Source of the DNA: an uncultured Prevotellaceae bacterium
Lineage (GTDB): Bacteria; Bacteroidota; Bacteroidia; Bacteroidales; Bacteroidaceae
Length of the DNA stretch: 64,000 nt
Assembly: GCA_902778535.1 (NCBI GenBank)
Contig: CACYYG010000002.1
Span: 76,211-140,210, forward strand
Direction: 5' to 3'
Under the pieces are notes generated by a model, which did no database searches, was not told the DNA's origin, and saw only the letters and a program-made list of their open reading frames with translations. Shown one piece after another: positions 8,479-15,724 of this stretch (positions are counted from its first letter, which is position 1; each line of letters starts with the position of its first letter). The position numbers and the translations under genes were made by a program.

Positions 8479-8997
8479 ATGAAACGCGTCCGCTGTCCCA
8501 AATGCGACAATTACATTACTTTTGACGAGACCCGCTACGAAACCGGGCAGTCTTTAGTATTTCACTGCCCGCAGTGCGGCAAGCAGTTCGGAATCCGCAT
8601 GGGCGCGTCAAAACTGCGCCAGACGCAGCGTGAAGAAAACGAGCACCCTGAACAGCCTGAAGATGAAGGCGTTGGACAGATTATCGTTATTGAGAACGTC
8701 TTCCACTATAAACAAGTGTTGCCCCTGCACATGGGCGACAACACTATTGGCCGCTATCAGAAGGGCAACCCCATTACCACACCTATAGAGACCGTCGACC
8801 CCAGCGTCGATCTCCTTCATTGCATCATCAATGTCAGTCGCGACAAGCAAGGACGGCTGCGCTATATTCTTCGCGATGCAAACAGCAACACCGGCACTTT
8901 CGTCGACAACACCGAGATACCGCCCCGTGAGCGCCGCGTCATTGCCGACGGCACCCTCTTCACCATTGGCGCCACCAGCATCATCCTACACGAGTAG
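8479..8997 (+). CDS. zinc-ribbon plus FHA domain protein
   Basis: A 172-residue soluble protein. The N-terminus has a zinc ribbon formed by C6-x2-C9 and C30-x2-C33. A linker follows, then an FHA fold from about residue 75 to the end (NTIGRY; LLHCIINVSRD; SNTGTFVDN), the phosphothreonine-binding module. It is 7 bases after the HU/SPOR gene and surely co-transcribed, so it may read the phosphorylation state of an envelope or division partner. No kinase gene is nearby. The stop codon lies inside a long hairpin (8962-9017). The zinc ribbon is clear; the ligand of FHA is unknown. Confidence 0.85.
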   Translation: MKRVRCPKCDNYITFDETRYETGQSLVFHCPQCGKQFGIRMGASKLRQTQREENEHPEQPEDEGVGQIIVIENVFHYKQVLPLHMGDNTIGRYQKGNPITTPIETVDPSVDLLHCIINVSRDKQGRLRYILRDANSNTGTFVDNTEIPPRERRVIADGTLFTIGATSIILHE

Positions 8998-9017
8998 ATG
9001 CCGGCGGCGCCAATGGT
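8962..9017. repeat. long inverted repeat spanning the FHA stop codon
   Basis: ACCATTGGCGCC (8962-8973) pairs perfectly with GGCGCCAATGGT (9006-9017). Inside, after a 4-base symmetric mismatch, GCATC (8978-8982) pairs with GATGC (8997-9001). The structure starts in the last codons of the FHA gene and ends 22 bases before the convergent pepD stop. No T-run follows on either strand, so it is not a standard terminator, though it may stop or protect both transcripts. Confidence 0.7.
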
Positions 9018-9038
9018 AAAAAGCTTTCTATTACATCA

Positions 9039-10490
9039 TCAGATTCGCTTCAACACTTCCAGCAGGTGATTCCACACCATCTGCACGGTTGGAATAAGCA
9101 GACGCTCATCGGGCGTGTGAACATCGCGCAATGTAGGTCCGAAGCTCACCATGTCTAAATTAGGATAGCGCTCGGAGAAGAGACCGCACTCCAAACCAGC
9201 ATGAATGCCGCGCACCACGGGGTCTTTGCCAAACAGTTCCTTGTAAGTCTCAACCACCGTGTCACGCAAATGGCTCTCAGCCTTCATCTTCCATGCGGGA
9301 TAGCCGTCGCTGCTCTTTGCCTCAGCGCCTGCCAACTGGAACGTAGCCACGATGGTAGCGCACATATTGTCGAGGTTCGACATGACATTAGAACGCTGCG
9401 AAGAAAGAATGTTAATCTCTGATTCTGAGGAATGTATGGCTGCAATATTCGAGGAAGTCTCTACCATGCCGTTCAGCTCAGGATCCTGACAGATAGCATA
9501 CACGCCATTGTCGACAGCCTGGATGGCCCAGACGAAATTGCGTGCTACTTTCTCATCAATGACGGGTTGTACATCTGCACTCTCCATCGTCCACACCATC
9601 TGTGTGTCGGTAACGTGATATTCGTCTTCTACCAGAGCAGAGAAAACGTTCCAGTCGGCCTTCACGTTCTCCTTCACGGCATTGGGCACGGCAATGACAA
9701 ACTGCCCGTCGCGAGGAATGGCATTATGCAGCTTGCCGCTGTGGAACTCAGCCAAGCGCACACCCTCATAGCGATTCATGGTCTGGAAGAGGAAACGGGC
9801 CAGAATCTTGATGGCATTGGCGCGTTTCTTGTTGATGTCGTCGCCTGAGTGGCCGCCGCACAGTCCCTTCAATTGACCGCGCAGGAAGAACGAACCGGCA
9901 GGAGCCTCTTCACGCCCAAAAGTGAATTTGGCCTGTGTGTTGCGTCCGCCGGCACAAGAGACGAATATCTCGCCCTCATCCTCAGAGTCGAGATTGATGA
10001 GATAGTCGCCCGTCATAAAGCCCGGCTTCATACCCTCGGCACCAGTGAGCCCCGTTTCTTCATCGCGTGTAAAGACACACTCCAGCGGGCCGTGCTCGAT
10101 ATCGTCGGCCTCAAGGATGGCGAGCTCGATAGCACAGCCGATGCCGTCGTCGGCACCCAGCGTTGTGCCTTTGGCGCGCAGCCACTCGCCGTCGACGTAG
10201 GTCTGGATGGCATCTTTGTCGAAGTCGAAGTCTACATCCACCAGCTTGTCGCACACCATGTCCATGTGACTCTGCAGGATGACGGTCTTGCGGTCTTCAA
10301 AGCCCTTGGTGGCCGGTTTGCGGATAAGCACGTTGCCCGTCTCGTCAACGATGGTCTCAAGATGATGGCTCTCGCCCCACCCTTTCAAATACTGAATCAT
10401 CTGCTCTTCACGCTTCGAAGGGCGTGGAATACTGTTAATCTTTGCAAACTGCCCGAATACGGAGGCAGGTTTTAGGTCGTTTTTATTCAT
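9039..10490 (-). CDS. pepD: aminoacyl-histidine dipeptidase, M20 family
   Basis: A 483-residue zinc peptidase of the PepD type that cleaves Xaa-His and other dipeptides in the cytoplasm. Metal-site blocks are visible: SHMDM with H75 and D77, GADDGIG, the catalytic pair in TRDEETGLTG, and NLDSEDEG. The lid domain carries GGHSGDDI. The C-terminal ligand region includes HAGLECGLF. Length matches the family. It is a single gene, convergent with the FHA gene and divergent from the next small gene. The ATG follows an AT-rich leader. Confidence 0.94.
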   Translation of the reverse strand: MNKNDLKPASVFGQFAKINSIPRPSKREEQMIQYLKGWGESHHLETIVDETGNVLIRKPATKGFEDRKTVILQSHMDMVCDKLVDVDFDFDKDAIQTYVDGEWLRAKGTTLGADDGIGCAIELAILEADDIEHGPLECVFTRDEETGLTGAEGMKPGFMTGDYLINLDSEDEGEIFVSCAGGRNTQAKFTFGREEAPAGSFFLRGQLKGLCGGHSGDDINKKRANAIKILARFLFQTMNRYEGVRLAEFHSGKLHNAIPRDGQFVIAVPNAVKENVKADWNVFSALVEDEYHVTDTQMVWTMESADVQPVIDEKVARNFVWAIQAVDNGVYAICQDPELNGMVETSSNIAAIHSSESEINILSSQRSNVMSNLDNMCATIVATFQLAGAEAKSSDGYPAWKMKAESHLRDTVVETYKELFGKDPVVRGIHAGLECGLFSERYPNLDMVSFGPTLRDVHTPDERLLIPTVQMVWNHLLEVLKRI

Positions 10491-10529
10491 TTTTAATGCT
10501 TATTTTTAAGTGATTCCGATTTTATTGTT

Positions 10530-10537
10530 TAATTTTG
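10530..10537 (+). promoter_or_regulatory. -7 element for the small membrane protein gene
   Basis: TAATTTTG lies 20 bases before the ATG at 10558. It rules out the upstream in-frame ATG at 10510 as the start. The -33 box is weak. Confidence 0.5.
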
Positions 10538-10557
10538 CACCCGCAAAGTTAATCATT

Positions 10558-10770
10558 ATGGTTGGAAAAATCGTCATTATCACGTTAATAATTGCTATCG
10601 CCATAGCATTTTTATGCGTAAAGGTGATTTTTAGGCGCAATGGAAGCTTCTCGTCGCAACATATTCACGACTCTGAGGCAATGCGTGAGCGCGGCATCCA
10701 CTGCGTACTCGACCAAGACCGCGAGATGCGCACACGAAGCCGTTGGGCGGTGAACGAGAAATCAAAATAA
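10558..10770 (+). CDS. small membrane protein of unknown function
   Basis: A 70-residue protein with one hydrophobic segment at about residues 3-22 and a soluble tail containing GIHCVLDQDREMR. Tails of this kind occur in small Bacteroidales membrane proteins of unknown role, as far as I recall. I use the ATG at 10558 because a -7 box lies at 10530-10537. It is followed 15 bases later by an OmpH-like lipoprotein gene on the same strand, which suggests an envelope role. Confidence 0.72.
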   Translation: MVGKIVIITLIIAIAIAFLCVKVIFRRNGSFSSQHIHDSEAMRERGIHCVLDQDREMRTRSRWAVNEKSK

Positions 10771-10785
10771 ACAATCAATAACAAA

Positions 10786-11388
10786 ATGAAAAAGAACATT
10801 ATCAAGACTTTTACCCTTCTGGCCGTCGGCGTGCTGATGGCTGCGTGCAACAACCAACCCTCGAAGATGGAAGGCGGCAGCGCTGCCAACGACGGCTCTG
10901 CCACACAGGGCGGCATTGCCTTCATTGAGCTGGATTCGCTGACAGAGCATTATGAGTATGCCAAGCTGATGAAGGACTCATTAGAGAAGATGAGCGCCAA
11001 CGCCACCACCGTGCTGAACAACAAAGACAAGGAGCTGGAGCGCTCATACAACAGCATCCAGACACGCCTGCAGAACAACACGTTCACGAGTGAGCAGCAA
11101 TACAAGACAGCTGTGGCCGCCTTCGAGCAGGAGCGCAACAACCGCGTAGCCCTTGAGGCACGCCTGAGCAACGAGCTGGCTCAGAAGCAGGCCGACTTCT
11201 TGAAGACGCTGCAGGACAGCCTCGACAATTTCCTGGCCGACTACAACAAGGACAAGAAGTTCGATATGATTCTGAACAAGGCCACCGTGCTCTATGGCGA
11301 CAATAAATATGACATCACGCAGGATGTCATCAACGGCATGAACGCCCGCTATAAGAAGGATGAGGTGAAAACTGAGAAGGAGAAGTAA
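10786..11388 (+). CDS. OmpH/Skp-like lipoprotein
   Basis: A 200-residue lipoprotein with a lipobox ending at C21 (LMAAC). After a short linker, a conserved beta strand (GGIAFIELDSL) is followed by a long charged helical hairpin (about residues 55-150) and a C-terminal strand region, the layout of OmpH/Skp chaperones that hold unfolded outer-membrane proteins in the periplasm. Standard Skp is soluble, so lipidation is a variation. It is between a small membrane protein and a sodium antiporter on the same strand. Confidence 0.8.
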   Translation: MKKNIIKTFTLLAVGVLMAACNNQPSKMEGGSAANDGSATQGGIAFIELDSLTEHYEYAKLMKDSLEKMSANATTVLNNKDKELERSYNSIQTRLQNNTFTSEQQYKTAVAAFEQERNNRVALEARLSNELAQKQADFLKTLQDSLDNFLADYNKDKKFDMILNKATVLYGDNKYDITQDVINGMNARYKKDEVKTEKEK

Positions 11389-11430
11389 AAGCCTAATCGT
11401 AGATCGCTAACCGTCAAATTGTAAATCACA

Positions 11431-12822
11431 ATGATGACGCTCGTTATCGTCCTGATGCTCGTCTTCAGCTATCTGTTGATAGCGACGGGTCACTTCACAG
11501 GTGTGAACAAGGCAGCCATTGCCATGTTCCTCGGTACCATCAGCTGGGTGGTGTTCGTCATCTGGGGCGATGACTTCGTGCAGAGCCAGCACGCAGCAGA
11601 ATATGCTGAGTTCCTGGGCGGTGCCGAATCGACGAGCAAGACGGTGAAATACTTCATCTACGACAAAATCTTCCTCAACTACGTGGGACGGGCAGCAGCC
11701 ATCGTGATGTTCCTGCTCGCCACCATGTCCATCATCGAGATACTCAACAATAACGGCTGTTTCGACTTCATCAACGAGTGGATTCGCACGCGCAACTCGA
11801 AGCGCCTGCTGTGGACCATCACGCTGGCCACATTCATTCTCTCAGCCACCCTCGACAACCTCACCACAGCGATGCTCATGCTGGTCATCATGCACAGCAT
11901 CGTGAAAAGCCGATCTCAGCGCATGCTCATCGGCTCGGCCATTGTGCTGGCGGCCTGCTGCGGAGGCTGCTTCACCGTCATTGGCGACAGCACGGGTCTG
12001 CTGCTGTGGGGCGACGAGGCTGTCACAGCCACACATTTCTCAGGCTATCTGGCCCTGCCCGCCATTGTGGCATGGGTGGTTCCCACCATTTTTATCAACC
12101 GCGAGCTGCCCGGCCGTCTCGACATTGAATGGACGGTGGCTCCCTATCGCGGCGACGACACCCGCCTCAATCGCTGGCAACGCATCCTCATGCTCTTCGT
12201 AGGCATCGGTGGCCTGTGGTTCGTACCCACATTCCTCAGCCTTACGCGTCTTTCGCCATTCCTCGGCGCACTTTGTGTGCTCAGCGTGCTGTGGGTGGTG
12301 AACGAAGCCTTCAACCGCAAGCTGATGAACGCCGACCAGATGTCACAGCGCCGTTTCCCCCGCGTGTTGCAATACGGTGCTATCCAGCAGATGCTCTTCG
12401 TTATGGGTATCATGCTGGGCTTTGGAGCCGTTTCTGAGACAGGCGTGCTGGGCGACATTGCCTCGTGGATTGAGACAAACATCGGCAACGTCTGGATTAT
12501 CGGCTTCATCTCGGGCCTGCTCAGCAGCGCTGTCGATATGTTCACAGTAGCCCTCTCCGACATTTCCTTTGCCCAGTCGCTGCACGGTATGGCAGGCGAC
12601 ACGGGAGCCTACGCCCAGAACGGTATTTTCTGGCTCATCACGGCTTACACCACCGCTGTGGGCGGATGCCTGCTCGCCGTAGGCAGCGCCAGCGGCATCG
12701 CCCTCATGCAGATGGAGCACATACGCCTCTCGTGGTATGTAAGGCGCATTGCGCCAAAGGTACTGGCAGGCTGGATTGCCGGCTTAGCCGTTCTCTATTT
12801 AGAGCATCTTTTAGTGCCCTAA
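11431..12822 (+). CDS. nhaD: NhaD-type Na+/H+ antiporter
   Basis: A 463-residue inner-membrane protein with about 11-13 hydrophobic segments. Conserved blocks of the NhaD/ion-transporter superfamily appear: LDNLTTAML at about residues 136-144, VIGDSTGLLLWGDEA, and the C-terminal VDMFTVALSD and AVGSASG. NhaD exports Na+ or Li+ in exchange for protons. Start and length fit the family. It begins 42 bases after the OmpH-like gene. Anaerobic gut bacteria with sodium-pumping metabolism commonly carry it. Confidence 0.88.
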   Translation: MMTLVIVLMLVFSYLLIATGHFTGVNKAAIAMFLGTISWVVFVIWGDDFVQSQHAAEYAEFLGGAESTSKTVKYFIYDKIFLNYVGRAAAIVMFLLATMSIIEILNNNGCFDFINEWIRTRNSKRLLWTITLATFILSATLDNLTTAMLMLVIMHSIVKSRSQRMLIGSAIVLAACCGGCFTVIGDSTGLLLWGDEAVTATHFSGYLALPAIVAWVVPTIFINRELPGRLDIEWTVAPYRGDDTRLNRWQRILMLFVGIGGLWFVPTFLSLTRLSPFLGALCVLSVLWVVNEAFNRKLMNADQMSQRRFPRVLQYGAIQQMLFVMGIMLGFGAVSETGVLGDIASWIETNIGNVWIIGFISGLLSSAVDMFTVALSDISFAQSLHGMAGDTGAYAQNGIFWLITAYTTAVGGCLLAVGSASGIALMQMEHIRLSWYVRRIAPKVLAGWIAGLAVLYLEHLLVP

Positions 12823-13027
12823 CCAGCTCACAGAGTAGGTAAAATATTTTTACAAAAGAGGTGAAAAAACACGGCTGAACTAGGCTGAGAATGGCGCCGA
12901 AATGAAGAAATGATTCTTTGGCCGCAAAAAACGCAAAAATGAGAGGGGTTGGCTATTTCGTTGATTGATAGTTGCTTAGCTCATATTCCTGCCTTTCGGG
13001 AGCATCCCCATTTTCAAAAAGGTATAT

Positions 13028-13064
13028 CCGCGTGAAAAAAAGTCAATGCCTTTTTTTCACGCGG
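13028..13064. repeat. 15-bp perfect inverted repeat
   Basis: CCGCGTGAAAAAAAG and its exact reverse complement flank the loop tcaatgc. The GC-rich base and A/T upper stem could act as a bidirectional terminator, but no immediate T-run follows on the plus strand (TTTTT only at 13071-13075). Function not clear. Confidence 0.65.
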
Positions 13065-13237
13065 AGCCTCTTTTTAAGCAAAAGTATGCCGTTTTGGGTA
13101 CGAAACAAACCCTTTTGGAGGGCGAAAACCTGCACAAAACATAACAAATGTGCAGTTTCTGACTCACTCATGCATCCATTCAATGACCGACGGACTGCAA
13201 AAAACAGTCAATCCGCTTCTATTTCACGATTTTCCAT

Positions 13238-13290
13238 TGTAAAGAAATCGGAATAAAATTTCTTTACATTTTTCGGTTTCGCCGAAAAAT
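13238..13290. terminator. tandem hairpins downstream of lacI-type gene
   Basis: TGTAAAGAAAT / ATTTCTTTACA (13238-13248 / 13258-13268) is followed at once by ATTTTTCGG / CCGAAAAAT (13268-13276 / 13282-13290, loop tttcg). They sit about 30 bases past the stop of the minus-strand regulator gene and are flanked by A and T runs, so a terminator for that gene is plausible. Confidence 0.5.
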
Positions 13291-13320
13291 GACAGGACGC
13301 AGCAGCAAGAATGGCAACGA

Positions 13321-14391
13321 CTATCCGATATTGGTTCGGCGATAGAACTCGATGTTCTCTTTCGTCAGCAGCTCAATAGGCATGTAGTTGACGGGAGTAA
13401 CCTCCTTCTTCAGGACAATAGCCTGGAAGAGCGTCTCGATGCACGAGTAGCCCTGCATGTAGGCATGCTGTGCGATGAGGAAGGATATGCTGCCCTGGCG
13501 CACGCACTCGGCGTTCTTGGGCACCATGTCGTAGCCCATAATCTGGATGTTGCGTCGGTTGGTGCGCAGCAGGAACTGCCCTACGAGGTGGGCCTTCGAG
13601 TTGAACGTGATGCAGTGGTGCACGTGAGGGTGAGTGGTAAAGAAATTCTCAAGTATCTCGTCATATTCCTCACGCGTTCCGCCCAGCGGCAGGTTGACTT
13701 CCGTAATCTTGATCTCGGGGAAGTGGTCGTGCATGTAGTGGCGGAAACCCGTCTCACGGTTGTTCTGCTGCTTTGAGCCTATGTGGCCGTCCTTGAGCTG
13801 CTTCATCAGCATGATCTCCGTCTCTTTCGAGGCAATGAGCATCATCATGCGAGCTGCGAAGTATCCGCTCTGGAATGAGTCCTGGCCGAAGAATGCCAAC
13901 GGTTTGAGGTCGGGCAGATAGGAGTCGAGCAGGATGAAGGGGATGTTCTTCTCAGTAAGCTGGTCGGTAAACTCACGCGTCAGCTCCAGCTTGGCAGGCA
14001 CTACAATGACGCCATCGACATTGCCCTCGAGACACTGCTGTGTGGCTTCGAGGAAGGAGTCGCCGTTAAAGCGCTCATAGTACACCAGTCGCAGCGACAC
14101 ATGAAAATCGCGATGGCGCTTCGTGGCGGCCTGCACACCCTCTTCTATCTCTTCCCAGTAGGCCTCGCTGCTGTGCTGAGGAATGATGCATACAAAAGTA
14201 TAGTCTTTGTTGTAGGCCAGCGCCGAAGCATAGACGTTGGGCTCGTAGTCCATCTCTTCGAGGGCTTTCTCCACCTTTTCCAAAGCAGCCTTTGAAACGT
14301 TTGGGCGTTTGTGCAGCACTCGGTCGACGGTGCCTACCGATACGCCAGCCCTCAGGGCGATATCCTTGATTCTGATTTTGTCGAATGCCAT
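13321..14391 (-). CDS. LacI-family transcription regulator
   Basis: A 356-residue regulator: an N-terminal helix-turn-helix at about residues 6-27 (IKDIALRAGVSVGTVDRVLH), a hinge helix, and a periplasmic-binding-protein-like sensor domain (about 65-345) of the sugar-binding type. The open frame extends to 14508, but a promoter box lies at 14412-14419 and the HTH begins right after the ATG at 14391, so I start there. No sugar gene is next to it, so its target is unknown. A 7-bp inverted repeat at 14435-14456 overlaps the -33 region and could be its own operator. Confidence 0.9.
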   Translation of the reverse strand: MAFDKIRIKDIALRAGVSVGTVDRVLHKRPNVSKAALEKVEKALEEMDYEPNVYASALAYNKDYTFVCIIPQHSSEAYWEEIEEGVQAATKRHRDFHVSLRLVYYERFNGDSFLEATQQCLEGNVDGVIVVPAKLELTREFTDQLTEKNIPFILLDSYLPDLKPLAFFGQDSFQSGYFAARMMMLIASKETEIMLMKQLKDGHIGSKQQNNRETGFRHYMHDHFPEIKITEVNLPLGGTREEYDEILENFFTTHPHVHHCITFNSKAHLVGQFLLRTNRRNIQIMGYDMVPKNAECVRQGSISFLIAQHAYMQGYSCIETLFQAIVLKKEVTPVNYMPIELLTKENIEFYRRTNIG

Positions 14392-14411
14392 AAACAATCT
14401 TTTTACGCCTG

Positions 14412-14456
14412 CAAAGGTACATCTTTTTAAACAGTTAACGCACACAGTCGCGTTAA
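14412..14456 (-). promoter_or_regulatory. promoter and possible operator of the LacI-type gene
   Basis: TACCTTTG on the minus strand at 14412-14419 is the -7 box. TTAACGC (14435-14441) and GCGTTAA (14450-14456) form an inverted repeat with an 8-base spacer over the expected -33 zone, a fitting place for auto-repression. Confidence 0.5.
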
Positions 14457-14709
14457 AAGGAGTTAATTTTACAGAAAAACATGCAGACTCTTTCCCTGCG
14501 CCTGCCACTCTCCTCCCGTCAAGGAGAGGAGTTTGGGCTGGTGCCTGTGTCTTTCCCGTTGCTGATGATGACTACTCCCACCAGGGACCTTCGCTCCCCT
14601 CACCCTATTTGGGGGCAAAATAGGCGTATGGTTAACCGATGAAATGGGCAAAAAATGAAAAAAAGATGGTAAACTAATGTAAAAAAGCGGTTAACAAAAT
14701 GAAATATGC
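14457..14709. other. intergenic region with GC-rich palindromic remnants
   Basis: No gene seen. It holds a palindromic piece, CTCTCCTCCCGTCAAGGAGAG (about 14511-14531), followed by ACTCCCACCAGGG and CCCCTCACCC-like pieces to about 14610, which look like degenerate copies of the GC-rich repeats found elsewhere in the window. From 14610 on it is A-rich and leads to the ftsY promoter. Confidence 0.45.
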
Positions 14710-14740
14710 TTGCACGTGTGCGGGAATCTTTGTAATTTTG
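14710..14740 (+). promoter_or_regulatory. promoter for the ftsY-queA run
   Basis: TAATTTTG at 14733-14740 with a partial TTG at 14710-14712 about 20 bases upstream. The leader to the ftsY ATG would be about 29 bases. Confidence 0.6.
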
Positions 14741-14772
14741 CATTTCAAAACACGTGTTTTTAAGGTAATATT

Positions 14773-15723
14773 ATGGGAATATTCGGATTTTTCGGCAAAA
14801 AGAAAAAAGAGACGCTTGACAAAGGACTGGAAAAAACCAAGACGTCGGTCTTTGACAAACTGGCCCGTGCCGTTGCCGGCAAGTCGAAGGTAGATGACGA
14901 CGTGCTCGACAACCTGGAGGAAGTGCTTATCACCAGCGATGTGGGCGTCGACACTACGCTGAAGATTATCAAACGCATCGAAGAACGCGTGGCACGCGAC
15001 AAATATGTGTCCACCAGCGAACTCAACGGCATTCTGCGCCAGGAAATTGCGGCATTGCTGGCAGAAAACAACACCGCCGACAACGATCAATGGGATTTAC
15101 CCGGCGACCACAAGCCATACGTCATACTCGTAGTGGGTGTCAACGGTGTGGGCAAGACCACCACCATCGGCAAACTGGCCTGGCAGTTCAAGCAGGCCGG
15201 CAAAAAGGTCTATCTCGGTGCTGCCGATACATTCCGTGCCGCTGCCGTTGAACAGATCAGCATCTGGGGCGAGCGTGTGGGAGTGCCCGTCGTCAAGCAG
15301 CAGATGGGCAGCGACCCTGCCTCAGTGGCTTTCGACACGCTGCAGAGCGCCAAGGCCAACGGTGCCGACGTCGTGCTCATCGACACAGCAGGACGCCTGC
15401 ACAACAAGGTGGGTCTGATGAACGAGCTGAAGAAGATTAAGGACGTGATGAAGAAAGTGCTGCCCGAAGCTCCCGACGAGGTGCTGCTGGTATTGGACGG
15501 CTCTACCGGCCAGAACGCCTTCGAACAGGCCAAGCAGTTTGCTGCCGTTACACAGATCACGAGTCTCGCCATCACCAAGCTCGACGGCACGGCTAAGGGC
15601 GGCGTGGTCATCGGCATCAGCGACCAGCTGAAGGTGCCCGTGAAATACATCGGTCTGGGCGAAGGCATGGAAGACCTGCAGCTCTTCGACCGTAAGGAAT
15701 TTGTGGATTCACTCTTCGCATAA
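14773..15723 (+). CDS. ftsY: signal recognition particle receptor FtsY
   Basis: A 316-residue SRP GTPase that receives ribosome-SRP complexes at the inner membrane. A short basic N-terminus (GFFGKKKKE) replaces the long acidic A domain of enterobacteria. The N domain covers about residues 20-105; the G domain has the P-loop GVNGVGKT at 122-129, DTAGR and TKLDGTAKGG. Length fits compact FtsY proteins. Start chosen at the only suitable ATG after the promoter. rimO begins one base after its stop. Confidence 0.96.
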   Translation: MGIFGFFGKKKKETLDKGLEKTKTSVFDKLARAVAGKSKVDDDVLDNLEEVLITSDVGVDTTLKIIKRIEERVARDKYVSTSELNGILRQEIAALLAENNTADNDQWDLPGDHKPYVILVVGVNGVGKTTTIGKLAWQFKQAGKKVYLGAADTFRAAAVEQISIWGERVGVPVVKQQMGSDPASVAFDTLQSAKANGADVVLIDTAGRLHNKVGLMNELKKIKDVMKKVLPEAPDEVLLVLDGSTGQNAFEQAKQFAAVTQITSLAITKLDGTAKGGVVIGISDQLKVPVKYIGLGEGMEDLQLFDRKEFVDSLFA

Positions 15724-15724
15724 T

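Larger units (their letters stand above)
12823..13320. other. 498-base gene-free region with strong hairpins
   Basis: No credible gene. It contains GTAAAA/TTTTAC (12839-12853), a 15-bp perfect hairpin CCGCGTGAAAAAAAG / CTTTTTTTCACGCGG (13028-13042 / 13050-13064, 7-base loop), and two adjoining hairpins near the end. The open frame 12972-13256 (94 codons) runs through this and has the composition of non-coding DNA. The region separates the NhaD gene from the convergent LacI gene and may hold terminators, a small RNA or a dispersed repeat. Confidence 0.6.

Noticed and set aside
12972-13256. 94-codon open frame in the gene-free region
   Set aside because: It runs through a perfect palindrome and has no domain, no good start context and a composition unlike neighbouring genes.
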